In this document: positions 51,206 to 61,914 of the stretch, piece after piece
How the letters are laid out: the number at the start of each line of letters is the position of its first letter
Numbering within the stretch: the stretch's first letter is position 1
Notes under the pieces: model-generated
Told to the model about the DNA's origin: nothing
Database searches by the model: none
The model's input: only the letters and a program-made list of their open reading frames with translations
DNA from: Ypsolopha sequella
Lineage: Eukaryota > Arthropoda > Insecta > Lepidoptera > Ypsolophidae
NCBI GenBank assembly: GCA_934047225.1
Contig: OW203983.1
Location: 310,001-374,000 of the forward strand
Length of the DNA stretch: 64,000 nucleotides
Direction of reading: 5' to 3'
Program-made: the position numbers and the translations under genes

Positions 51206-51776
51206 TTAAGTAGGAAAATGTTTGCTGCTGCAGGAGCTATGAGAAGATTCCGAAATTCCCTACCCACTGCTACTGAATTAATTCCACTTGCACAATCTGT
51301 CTTATTATCTACCACTGGACAAACTCGGACGTCTTCAAAATTTCAATACGATCACTTTTCTGAATTTCGTTCTCAACTTAACTGGCTCCCTATTCGTCAG
51401 CGACGTAATGCTCACATATTGTCTCTATAATTTTCCGTGTTGCACAATTATGCAATTCCTTCTTATCCTAAAGCAAATTTTCAGTTTCTTCATAATAGTC
51501 ACGATCGTTCCTTACGTTTGCGTTCCTCCTACCATCTCCTTTTGGTAAAACCGACTCATCTAATTCTGTTTCAGTCTATTCTTTCGTGGAACGATCCTCC
51601 TTTGCCAATAAGAAGAGCTCCATCACTGCCTTTCTCGATAATCCAGTCAAGGATTACTTGTCACTCTGGTTCTTCTGTCGCATATTTTGCATTTTATTAT
51701 TTAAATGTATATATGTAAAATGCGTATATTTTATTTGATATAATTATTTATGTATGAAGGTATATGAATGTATATA

Positions 51777-52786
51777 CAGGGTGGAAAAAATTTAAGGGCC
51801 CTGGAAGGGAGTTACCTTAAATCGTTTAGTTAGCTCATTTTACTGAAAGGAAACATTCCTTTATTTTTTAAAAGAAACAAAACTGCATTCAAAGATATTC
51901 TGAAATTCGCTTGTCTCACCCGGGAATCGAACCAACTAAGAATTAAAAAAATAAACCCTCGCTATTTTATCATACAAATCGGTAGGATTATTGTTCAGAA
52001 TAAAATGTCTCTAATAAACATTTGGTCTTACACTCATCTGTTGTACGAGATACTCATGAAATTAAATATTTATTACAAGTTCTTTGTTAACAATACCTAG
52101 TACTGTTCACTTGCAACAAGTAAATGAAACGTTCTAATTTTCTTATCTCTCTTACATCCAAAGACATCGTATGAAGTACAAGCTTGCTAATGTTATTTAT
52201 CTTAAGTACCTTGTTGAAGACTTCAATAAGAAAATCGTTAAATGGTAATAATAAATGTATGCAGAGCACAATTACTTCTTGCATTAGGCGTACTGACGAA
52301 AAGTTTAAAAAAGGAACGTATTTTTTTTGCAACGCGGAGCAACAAATTTCAAGTTCAAACCATAAATTTCGTTCAAAATTAAAATTTTGTTTTGTTTTGC
52401 TTTCATTCCGTGCTGTCATTGTGTAATAATGGCGTATAATTATTACTTTACAAGTGAACAGTACTAGGAATTGTTAATAAAGAACTTGTAATAAATATTA
52501 AATTTCATGGGTATCTCGTACAACAGATGAGTGTAAGACTTAAGTTTAATAGACAAATTTTATCCTGAACAATAATCCTACCGATTCGTATAATAAAATA
52601 GCGAGGGTTTATTTTTTAAATTTTTAGTTGGTTCAGTTCCCGGGTGAGACAAGCAAATTTTAGAAGATCTTTGAATGCAGTTTTGTTTCTTTTAAAAAAT
52701 AAAGGAATGTTTCCTTTCAGTAAAATGAGCTAACTAAAGGATTTAAGGTAGTTCCCCTCCAGGGCCCTTTCATTTTTTCCACCCTG
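51777..52786. mobile_element. 1-kb palindromic element with TA target sites
   Basis: Arms of about 330 bases (51777-52106 and about 52457-52786) with TIRs CAGGGTGGAAAAAATTTAAG; TA on both sides. The centre of about 350 bases is unpaired and non-coding. Each arm has a tRNA B-box-like motif: the left arm on the minus strand reads GGTTCGATTCCCGGGTGAGA (51914-51933). The CAGGGTG end resembles the mariner fragment end at 57270-57295. Confidence 0.85.
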
Positions 52787-53066
52787 TATAATGTATGCAC
52801 TATTATTTATATAACTTTGCTAATATTTTATATATCTTATTTTCAATTTACACCGCCTTCTCAGCAATCCTATGGTACAATTTCTTCCACCTGAAAGTTA
52901 TCTGAAAGAGATCGCTTTAAGCGACTGCCTATTTTTACTTACCCTTTGTACTCGTATTTTTAAGTTTAATTTATTGTATTCTTTTCTTTGGTGGTGTGAA
53001 AATAAAGCTATATTGTATTGTATTGTATTGTATTGTGTATCGAATTGTAATTATTAAAAAGTAAAA

Positions 53067-53067
<1 letters not shown>

Positions 53068-53098
<31 letters not shown>
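53068..53098. repeat. (TA)n microsatellite
   Basis: About 15 TA units directly before the first recognisable codons of the BEL-like relic. Confidence 0.95.
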
Positions 53099-53107
<9 letters not shown>

Positions 53108-53109
53108 AG

Positions 53110-53816
53110 CCTTTATGTATTCGGATCAAGGAACCAACTTTATTGGAGCGGCTAAAGTACTGAAGAGACTTCAAACAACTAATCAACAATGAATTTTTTG
53201 ATGAGCTCAGCAAACTGGAGATAGAATGGCACTTTAGCATCTCTTCTTGGCCCAGTGTAGGGGAAGGACGTGGGAGGCCGCGGTAAGTCTAAAAAGCATC
53301 ATTTGCGACGAGTGCTTGGGGAACAAAAACTCACTACGAATAATTTATTACGTTGCTAAATCAGATAGAAGCTTGTTTAAACTCGCGGCCACTTTGTCAA
53401 TTGACAGAAGATCTAGATGAACTAGGAAGTAGTCTGCCTCCTAAACACTTTCTCACGGGGAGTCCTACATTAGCAGTTACTTAGGCAACTACTTAGAAGA
53501 TGGAAGCATCGACTTAAGAAGAAGATGGCAGCTAACTGAGAGAATGATGCAACAGTTTTAGAAACTCTGGTCACATGATTATCTACACCAGTTGCAAATT
53601 CGGAGCAAATGGCAGCAACCTACTAAAAATATTGAGAAGGGTGATGTGGTTTTGATACGAGAAAATATTTTAATGCCACAAGGAAAATGGCCTATGGGTC
53701 GCGTGGTGGAGCTACATTCGGACATAGATGGTTACGTCCGGGTAGTAACTTTAAGAACTAAGAATAAGAAAACTGAGAGAAAGAAGCCTGGAAAGAGATC
53801 TCTTTTCCTGACTTAG
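53110..53816 (+). pseudogene. BEL/Pao-like integrase relic
   Basis: Begins abruptly in the integrase core at 'MYSDQGTNFIGAAKVLKRL' (53117 on), the second catalytic D. Shifts and stops follow. From 53485 the end of a BEL integrase is clear: 'GNYLEDGSIDLRRRWQLTER', 'LWSHDYLHQLQIRSKWQ' and the DUF5641-type 'GDVVLIRENILMPQGKWPMG' with 'RVVELHSDIDGYVRVVTLRT'. This element differs from the BEL at 13.6 kb. No LTR could be assigned. Confidence 0.8.
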
Positions 53817-53825
53817 CTAACTTTA

Positions 53826-54645
53826 ATGCTGTGGATATTTACTGCAATTCCTGGGTTCAACGCTAATCAAACATCAGATGTATATATTACATCGCTGGGA
53901 AAGGAGCAACTGATTTATTATAATAAAATCGGTAACATGCAACTTGTCCACGATGAATGGGTCCTTTTAGTTTATTACAATCTGACATCATACTGGCAAG
54001 GCATACAAACTATGGAGAAAAACTTGTATATGCAAAACTATGGAGAAGACGCTGTGTCAGGCTACTACCAATCAACTTGATCACGAGATGGATCAGATCA
54101 AAAACTACATTGTTATGCTTCTTACACCTCAAAAACACTTGACTAAGAGAAGAAGACGTGGATTGATTAATGGTGTGGGATCCTTGGCACGAAGTCTCTT
54201 TGGAATTTTGGATCAAAACTTTGCTGACAAGTATGAAAACGATATTAAAGCTATCCAGTCGAACGAAAACTATTTGCTTGGTCTCCTGAAAAATCAAACG
54301 TCCATCGTCGAAATTGAAAATAATGCTATGAAGAAGAACGAAATACGAATGAGACAACAATTTGAAGCTATCCAGTCGGTCATACAGCAAACAAACTCAT
54401 CATTTGGAAAATGGAGCAACAGCTCGAAACAGCTTATGACAACTGCCAAGTATTTTAACTTCGTGCCTTTCACCGCAAGTCTTCTTTTAACGAACTTGAG
54501 AACGACACAAAAAACGCTTTTCGGCACTCTATCCGGCATCTATCAAGGACACGTCGATGCACACCTCTACTCCAGACTATATGATGAGACGATTAAAAAA
54601 TATAGCAGGACGGCTACCAAAGACAAAGATGTTTTTACCCATTGA
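53826..54645 (+). pseudogene. envelope fusion protein-like gene of the BEL relic, broken
   Basis: Directly after the integrase end, two overlapping frames (53826-54080 and 54040-54645) hold an envelope-like protein. The second has a furin-type basic site (K-R-R-R-R, 54145-54159) followed by a glycine-rich hydrophobic segment 'GLINGVGSLARSLFGILD', then a long amphipathic helical stretch. Basic cleavage site plus G-x-x-x-x-x-G-S-x-x-x-x-L-F-G is the pattern of the F (fusion) proteins of baculoviruses and insect errantiviruses, which in intact form mediate membrane fusion at entry. Here the gene is split by a frameshift near 54040-54080, stops at 54643-54645, and lacks a recognisable membrane anchor and cytoplasmic tail in frame. 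It is an inactive old copy. Confidence 0.7.
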
Positions 54646-54954
54646 AAATGTGCAAAACGACATAAGAGATGTATATAAATTGCTGTTCGTGAAAGCTAAA
54701 ATCACGGAAAATTACTTTTTATTTTAAATGCACATTCCACTAACGAGTAATGAATATTTTACCATCTACAGAGTAATTCCACTTCCAATAAACTATGAGA
54801 AGGATCACAGCTAGAGTAAAACCACTTTTCTCTATAATAAACCACCTTCAAACTACCAGTCTGTTTCCACTTTCTACACCACTCCACTTCATCTAACGAC
54901 AACAACAATCGTACGGCCAGAACTGATCACTCTGACCGTACACTAGTTCAGATA
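54646..54954. other. decayed 3' part after the env-like relic
   Basis: Several short out-of-frame pieces; nothing can be assigned. Probably the remaining 3' end of the element. Confidence 0.4.
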
Positions 54955-55850
54955 ACCCATTCCATACATCAAAAAGATTAGCTCTGAATACTTTCCATGA
55001 GCAGATGGCGTTAGTAGTTTGCACTTGCGAAATATAGATGGCATTGCCTTCTACGTATCCTAATCCTGACAAATTAAAAAAAGATTCGCTCCTAATACTT
55101 GCCATGAGTAGATGGCGTTATTAGTTTGCACTTGCGAAATATAGATGGCATTGTCTTTTACGTATCCCAATCCCGACAAAACTAAAAAAGATTCGCTCTT
55201 AATACTTGCCATCATGGCATGCGTAGATGGCGTTAGTAGTTTGCACTTGCGAAATATAGATGGCATTACCTTATACGTATCCCAATCCTGACAAAATTAA
55301 AAAAGATTCGCTCCTAATACTTGCCATGAGTAGATAGCGTTAGTAGTTTGCACTTGCGAAATATAGATGGCATTGCCTTTTACGTACTTATCTTAATCCC
55401 GACTAAACTAAAAAAGATTTGCTCTTAATACTTGCCATCATGGCATGCGTAGATGGCGTTAGTAGTTTGCACTTGCGAAATATAGATGGCATTACCTTCT
55501 ACGTATCCCAATCCTGACAAAATTAAAAAAGATTCGCTCCTAATACTTACCATGAGTAGATGGTGTCAGTAGTTTGCACTTGCGAAATATAGATGGCATT
55601 GCCGTCTACGTATCCCAATCCCAACAAAATTAAAATGATTTGCTCCTAATACTTGCCATGAGTAGATGGCGTTATTAGTTTGCACTTGCGAAATATAGAT
55701 GGTATTGCATTCTACGTATCCCAATCCTGACAAAATTAAAAAAGATCCGCTCCTTATACTTGCCATGAGTGGATGGCGTTATTAGTTTGCACTTGCGAAA
55801 TATAGATGGCATTGCCTTCTACGTATCCCAATCCCAACTAAATTGTAGTA
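54955..55850. repeat. ~107-bp tandem array, about 8 units
   Basis: GCACTTGCGAAATATAGATGG occurs at 55021, 55128, 55243, 55350, 55469, 55575, 55682 and 55789. Most periods are 106-107; two are 115 and 119 because of an extra CATGGCATGCG block in alternate units. Units have diverged by several percent. It directly follows the env-bearing BEL relic and could be part of its untranslated end. Small frames here are by-products. Confidence 0.92.
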
Positions 55851-56604
55851 CGACATTCCTGACGACGACGTTCTTACTGGTTCAGTCAGGTGGTTTTAAA
55901 AATACATCTAGTTGTCGCTGTCAAAATGAACAAAACGTCTGTATTACCATTACTAAGATTCCAAGATTGATTGTTCGTGTTCTTGATCGTAGCTTAGCCC
56001 GGCGCACACTGGTTCCATATCAATAAATTATGGAATTAGGGTTAAGTCAAGTTAAAGGTCATGGAATGGGACTGTTTTTTTTTGGTATACTGCTGATGCC
56101 TTAACGAATACCTTTTAAACTTGTAATTTTTCTGAAATAGATGCATTATTTTATGAGGAAAAAAATATTGAATTATTTTTTGTATGGAGAAAATAATGTA
56201 TCTGTCAATTAATTGAAAACTTCATATTTATTTAAAATGAAACTAACTGCAGGTGATAGAGGAAGTCACAGCCAACATTTTATTTACTTACACTTCAGTC
56301 CCCTAAAAGTCAGTAATCTTGCAGAATTATCAGAAAAGAAAGATTTTATTTTAGTTAGTAAGAAAGTAATAAATTAAATAAATTTTACGTTAATTTAAAG
56401 TGTGGAATTTGAAGATTTCAAAACATATTTTTTCATTTATTTTAATGCTACTTTCAATAGGTTTTTTAGACTTTAAACATACCTTTATTTACGTTCTACG
56501 CGTTGAGAGTCCCATTCATGCACACGTCACGTAAAAATAATGACAAAAACGAGAAATTTATTCAAGTAACATTTTATTTTATTCTCATATCTTCAATAAT
56601 AATC
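55851..56604. other. no gene recognised
   Basis: AT-rich, no TIR, LTR or ORF that can be supported. Confidence 0.5.
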
Positions 56605-57295
56605 AAAATTCACCAAATACGTTGGTGAAGCACTGCTGGATTAGACTCACCCCAGAAACGGCAATTTTGTCGATTCACATACCCGTCTAGGTGAAAATGT
56701 GCCTCGTCACTAAAGAAGATGTTCTCGTAATTAACAAATCTCTCGAACATTGTGTTGGCAAAATTCAGTCTTAAAACATAATCAGATTCAATTAATGACT
56801 GCACGATCTGAATTTTGTATGCCTTGAGATGTAAATCGGAACGCAAAATGCGGTGTACCGTCGCTCTGGATAGTCCTAATTGAGCCCGACGTTTTCTAAC
56901 GCTAAGTCGAGGTTAAGATAGTACAGAGTTCGCCACCAATTCAATGTTTTCTGACGTTCTTGCAGTTCTAGGACGTCCCGATGGTTTATCTCCCACTGTG
57001 TTTCCAGAAGTGTTAAAGCTCTGGATCCACGAGAGGATGGTTGCATTCTTTGGTGCCTCACTAATATTCCGCAATCGATAGTGAAGTCGAAATAGACGAC
57101 GCACGCGAATAAGCGAACGACCTTTCTCGAAAAACGCGCGCACACAAAATGCGCGTTGCTCCCCCGTGTACGGCATAATAGCAACTAAAAATTCTCGAAC
57201 CACGCTACCTGACGCCGCGTGTCCTTCCCCCCCTCTCGCGGTATTGCACCATCTCGTTCGCACTTGAAATAGTTGGGTCTTTATGAGACACCCTG
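56605..57295 (-). pseudogene. mariner transposase fragment, one end lost
   Basis: The right edge has a TIR ending CTTTATGAGACACCCTG with TA after it (57296-57297). The minus strand encodes 'MPYTGEQRAFCVRAFFEKGR' (helix-turn-helix start), 'NTVGDKPSGRPRTARTSENI' (linker) and, after a frameshift, 'YENIFFSDEAHFHLDGYVNR' with the first catalytic D intact. The frame stops near 56610 before the second D and no left TIR is found, so the 3' half is deleted. It is related to the rosa-like element at 27366-28662. Confidence 0.8.
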
Positions 57296-57323
57296 TATGA
57301 TAGTCATTTTATATAAATTACAA

Positions 57324-59566
57324 ATGGATAAACGAAAAAGAAGCTATAAAATGTTAAGCTCTGTTACTACGGGAGGTAAATTAGAAAATTCAGCTTCTGG
57401 AGAAAAAGAAAATGACGTTTCAAGTTTTACCTACTTGGACCCTAAAACTGGACTTGCAATCGGATAAAAATCAAGAAGTTAGTACTCACAGTCAAGAAGT
57501 ATGGGAAAATCTCATTATGCATGAGAATAGTGGTAAGTAAAATTAAAATAAATCTGAATAGCCAATGTATTGTAAAGTAGATGTTCAACGATTTTTTTTT
57601 TATTATTTTCAGAGCTAAGGGAATTATCAAATGAAGAAATTGTTTTAGATGAAACAACTGGTAAATTCAAAAAGCCCTATAAGCTGTTAGATCCTTCTAC
57701 CGGATTGTTTATTTCTTCAATGCCGGATACTCATTCTGAATGCACTGAAGATCCATTTGAGTCCCATGATAGCGATGTTACATACTATTGTGAATCAGAT
57801 CAAGGTTCTAGTGACACATCAAGTGATGAACTTCCCGCAAAAAAGGCAACCAGAAGTCGAAAAGGAATGGCTAATGGAATAAAAACATACCTAAAAATGC
57901 TCGAGAAAAGGGTGAAAAATATATGACTATTACAAAACATAGAGGAGTTGTGACGGGAACGAAAAAGAGGGAAAAAAGAATCCTTAAATCTAAGTGTATG
58001 TCAACAAATTGTCAACAAAAGAAAATATTTAAATGTAGGGATTTAGAAGAAGATTCAAGAAAAAAAATGTTTGATTCATTTTGGAGCATGAATTGGCAAC
58101 AAAGAAAGGTATTTATTTCTGCACGGGTTGTGAAAATTCCTGTAAAACAAAGAACTTCCGGCAAAATAACCTCACGGCGGAATTTTTCTCTGCAGTATTA
58201 TCTTTGGGTTGACGGAGTCAAGTTAAGAGTTTGTAAAAAAACATTTCTGGCTACTTTCTGTTTGGGAGAAGCCACTGTATTTTCTTGGATAAAGGAGACA
58301 TCAGATTCTACAAGCGAAACACATTTTGATAAGAGAGGAATAACAGCCAAAAACCGATCGGAAGCTAAACTTCGACATGTCAGGAGCTTCTTAGAAAGCA
58401 TCCCAAAAATGGACAGCCGCTACTGTAGAAAAAGTTCATCCAAGAAGTATATGGAAGTGGATTATCAATCAATGAAGCAGGTTTATAAAGAATATGAGAA
58501 ATACTTCAAGGATTATAACCTACCAGTAGATGAAAAGATTCGATATGACCGATTCAGAGTAGAAGTATTGAGACAAAACTATAGCCTATATAAACCTATA
58601 TAACCTCGCAAAGATCAATGCGACTTATGTTTTTCCTATAAAATGGGAAACGTTCCAAAGGAAGAATATGATATACATATTGCAAACAAAGACAGAGCAA
58701 AAATTGAAAAAGATATAGACAAGTTGGCAGCAGAATCTGAGATTAATAATGTGTACACTGTCGATGTACAAGCAGTTCAGTTAGTGCCATACTCCCAGGC
58801 TGGTGCTTTATACTTCAAACTGAAATTGGCTTGCCATCAGTTTACAGTATATAATTTAGCTACCAATGAGGCCTATTGCTATGTATGGCATGAGGGTTGT
58901 GGCGAAATGACGGCAAACATTTTCGCATCTTGTTTGCTAGATTTCTTGGAAAACCATGTGACCAATCTGAATTTGCCTAAAATTATTTTTAGTGATGGCT
59001 GTGCGGCCCAGAATCGCAATGTAGTCCTCTCAAATGCATTGAAATACTTTAGCCAAAAACATCGTGTAACAATAACACAAAAATACTTGACTAAAGGTCA
59101 TACGCAGATGGAGTGTGACACTGTTCACTCCCATATAGAGAGTCAAAATAAGAATAGAGAGCTCCATGTTCCTGCTGACTTTGCCAAGATTATACAAGAA
59201 GCTTCATTGACACAAAATTATAAAGTGAAGTATGTTGACTCGAGCTTTTTTAAAAACTATGAAAATTCTTTGGATTACTTAAAATCAGTAAGACCAGGAA
59301 AAAAGCCAGGTGATCCATGCGTTAATGACCTAAAAGCGTTAAGGTACAAACCTGATGCCCCAGTTGAGTACAAAATCAATTTCGATGAAGAATGGTTAAG
59401 ACTGCCACAAAGAACAAAGTCTCTAAATACCAATTTAGTTATTAAACCTCTTTATTCTGGACCCCTACCGATCCATAAAAAGAAGTATGATGACCTTCAA
59501 TCACTGAAATCCGTAATAATAAAAGAACACCATTCTTTTTACGATAATTTGCTTCATAAAGATTAA
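57324..59566 (+). pseudogene. DUF7869-like putative transposase gene, lightly broken
   Basis: Starts 'MDKRKRSYKMLSSVTTGG'. A canonical 80-base intron (GTAAGT...TTTTCAG, 57533-57612) separates it from a second exon with repeats of a '.YKLLDPSTGLFI'-type motif and an acidic stretch. After 57900 comes 'REKGEKYMTITKHRGVVTG', a Cys/basic region, and 'DQCDLCFSYKMGN'. The long last frame (58643-59566) has 'VYTVDVQAVQLVPYSQAG', 'FSDGCAAQNRN' and 'KGHTQMECDTVHSHIE'. These D, D and E/D positions fit the RNase H-like fold proposed for DUF7869 proteins, which are multi-copy in insects. Breaks: frameshifts near 57465 and in an A-run at 57891-57897, and a TAA at 58601-58603 inside a 9-base near-duplication. 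No TIRs found. Function unproven. Confidence 0.65.
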
Positions 59567-60003
59567 GATTTAGAAGATAAATATTGTTTGTTTACCATGT
59601 CTTTGAGGCTTCTGATTTTATAGTTTGTTAACTAGTGTTTTGCGTGGTGCGCGGGCTGCAGGCAGCCCGCGTGAGTTGTAATTGTTCTTGGTTGGACTTG
59701 TATACGTTGTTGGTTGTTGTTGCATTTAGTTGTTGTTGTAACTTTTTCGTTAACGTGACAGGATAAGGTATCGAGTTAAAAACACGTTAGAAATTGAGTT
59801 GAAACAGGTGATCAGACGACATTCAAGTAATGGGCAGAAGTCAATTGTATCACGAAATGTCATCGGTCATGATCGGGTGGGAAAAAAAGTCATCGGTCAT
59901 GATCAGTTTTCAAAATTGTCATCGTCGTAACCGTAATAGCGCGTTGAAATACGTGTGGTAACTTTGATTCAATAGAAATGGACTAATTGTTTGCTATTGT
60001 GTA
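59567..60003. other. non-coding, one strong hairpin
   Basis: A 10-bp-stem perfect hairpin CGCGGGCTGC-AG-GCAGCCCGCG lies at 59650-59671. GTCATCGGTCATGATC occurs twice (about 59860 and 59889). There is no gene. Confidence 0.6.
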
Positions 60004-60470
60004 CTCTGACAGCTGTCAAAAGTCCAAGTAAACGGTCGAAATGTGTTGGAACCAACTTCAACGGAGTCGAATCCCGCTAAGCCCAAGCTCAAACGTTTGC
60101 GAGATAGATCCAAAAGAAACTGTCTTGTAATGCCCTCGGGGTTAAGTGAACTCGGCCTCATGAACTCACATACTCGGCCTTCGGCCTCGTATGTTCGTTC
60201 ATCGGCCTCGCTTATACTCGGTTCGGCCTTCGGCCTCACAGGCTCTGCCTCCGGCCTCGCCGCTTGGTACTGTTTGGCCTCCGGACGATTCCTCCGGAAT
60301 CGTCCTCCGGGGTCGGCCTTCGGCCTCCCTAGGATGACATCAGATATGACTCTGGTAGCCGCGGTGTCGTGCTCGGCCTTCGGCCTCGCCGGGATCCGTT
60401 ACGTGAAATGTTTACTCTGACAGCTGTCAAGTGTCCAAACTGTCAACGGTCTAAATGTGCTTGAACCAAT
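60004..60470. repeat. GGCCTTCGGCCTC cluster between ~50-bp direct repeats
   Basis: Four exact GGCCTTCGGCCTC copies (near 60175, 60225, 60315 and 60375) and several variants make small hairpins on either strand. The block is flanked by CTCTGACAGCTGTCAA and following bases at 60004 and again at 60415, with the same order of further landmarks ('GTCCAA', 'ACGGTC.AAATGTG.T.GAACCA'). No real ORF. Confidence 0.7.
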
Positions 60471-60567
60471 AACGACAGAGAGCATTGTTTTTTTTATTTA
60501 AAATATATGCAAATTTTGAGATTTGTCTTTATTAAAGATTTAAGTATATTAGGATTTAATAGTATTT

Positions 60568-60834
60568 AAGGTGATTTTGCATGACACAGCCAAACTCACA
60601 CTAAAGACTCGGTAAGTGGTCAGGAAGGACCAAGGTAAAATGCCCCCTTTTGTACAAAATGCAATTAAAATTTAGGCTTCCTGTACTGACTCAGGATTGA
60701 TTTTAAACAAATATAGGGGGCATAAATCAAATGTTTTATTTATTTTAAAAAAAGGGTAATTTAATCTTAGTCCTGCCTGACCACTTACTGTGAGTCTTCA
60801 ATATGAATTCGGCCACATCATGGAAAGTCACCTT
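60568..60834. mobile_element. 267-bp MITE
   Basis: Ends AAGGTGA and TCACCTT with long imperfect inverted arms (AAGACTC.GTAAGTGGTCAGG at the left, CCTGACCACTTACTGTGAGTCTT at the right). Non-coding. Confidence 0.7.
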
Positions 60835-61349
60835 ATGTTCAAGACATTAATAGACTGAATTATTTTCTTTCAAACTGATATTTGTGACTCAACCGTAGTA
60901 GGTTTAAGTGCTAACATTAAAATAAAAACGGATTAAATCCAAATTATGTTGTTGTTTCACTTATAAAGACCCTTAATTTTCTTTTTTATTTCCATTTCTC
61001 TGAACTAACGAAGTACTAATAACTTGTAACTTTAAAGTAAAAAGTTGATTTTGATGCTAAAATGTCGTATCTCCTAAAATTTGTTAATATTTTCATTTAT
61101 TATAAAGCCTACTTTTACCACCATAATGAGAAATATTTTGTCTTACGATTTTGTGTAATCCCTGAGAAAATGAATATTCAATATGTAACAGTGATTTTTT
61201 TATGAAGTTTATTCTCTCTCCTGTAAAATTAGTGATTTTCAGATAAGAGTTTTTGTAAACTTAATTATAATGCGTTGTCTGTCAGTTAGTCAGTCGGCAT
61301 ATCGTAGAATTGGGCATATTTCTGTTAAAAACTAGGAGGGTCCTTAATC
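60835..61349. other. AT-rich, no gene seen
   Basis: Nothing recognised on either strand. Confidence 0.5.
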
Positions 61350-61505
61350 CGCTCCGCTTCGCTCGGTTCCCCAAATTTATTTACACCTAAACCTAACACG
61401 CTCCATCTCGCTCAGCTCGTCGTCACACTTATTTTTGACTTTTTGGTAAAAGATTTTCTATTTCATACTTTACAACCTGCCAATTTTACGATCTGCCCAC
61501 GAAAT
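61350..61505 (-). repeat. inverted copy of the GAGCGAAGCGGA repeat
   Basis: Reverse complement has the same landmarks as 8670-8830 in the same order (CCGAGCGAAGCGGAGCGG, TGTTAGGTTTAGG, 'AAAGTATGAAAT'). Confidence 0.7.
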
Positions 61506-61914
61506 ATAGAGAAACGAATACTTTGACGTATGTCGGAGAAAACATCTATGTGTTTTGGAGTGTGTAACAGAACCTTGAACCACGGATCTTAGAATGGACA
61601 CAGGTTCAAATGAACGCTTCCTACACATCATCACACTTCGTAACCGACAGTTCCTACTGACGGAACTTTGAATTAACTTGTATGATATTCATCTTGAATG
61701 TGTACCTGTTACAGAATGAAACTAGTTTTTTAAGATGTCATCAAAATTATGTTTGGAAAATGTTTGGCGCCCCGCATGGACCGGACTACTGAGCTTTAAA
61801 TTACCTAATTATTTCCATCACTGCATCGCCGAAAATGCAAACAAAAACAATTTTCTGAGCCAATCACCCCGATGACGTCACTGCGCTAATCTCCAAACCA
61901 TTTGAAACGAGAAT
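61506..61914. other. no gene seen
   Basis: No motif or repeat recognised. Confidence 0.45.

Larger units (their letters stand above)
50690..53037 (+). pseudogene. LINE ORF2 fragment and 3' UTR with two nested insertions
   Basis: About 50745-50830 reads 'IDDILFDGTPIPFSNEV' and 'NLGILFDSCLTL', the RT segment after the catalytic box. After the MITE at 50835-51205 it continues 'SRKMFAAAGAMRRFRNSLP', then 'FSEFRSQLNWLPIRQRRNAH', the C-terminal end of Jockey/CR1-like proteins. The 3' UTR is split by the 1-kb palindromic element and ends in an ATTGT pentamer tail (about 53012-53036). It sits in intron 3 of the GPR107-like gene. Confidence 0.75.

Noticed and set aside
51914..51933. A tRNA gene
   Set aside because: Only the T-arm/B-box part is present; no acceptor stem, D-arm or anticodon arm can be built around it.
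60043..60420. 125-residue frame rich in 'GSAFGL'
   Set aside because: Produced by the GGCCTTCGGCCTC repeats; GC-rich and without stops by chance.
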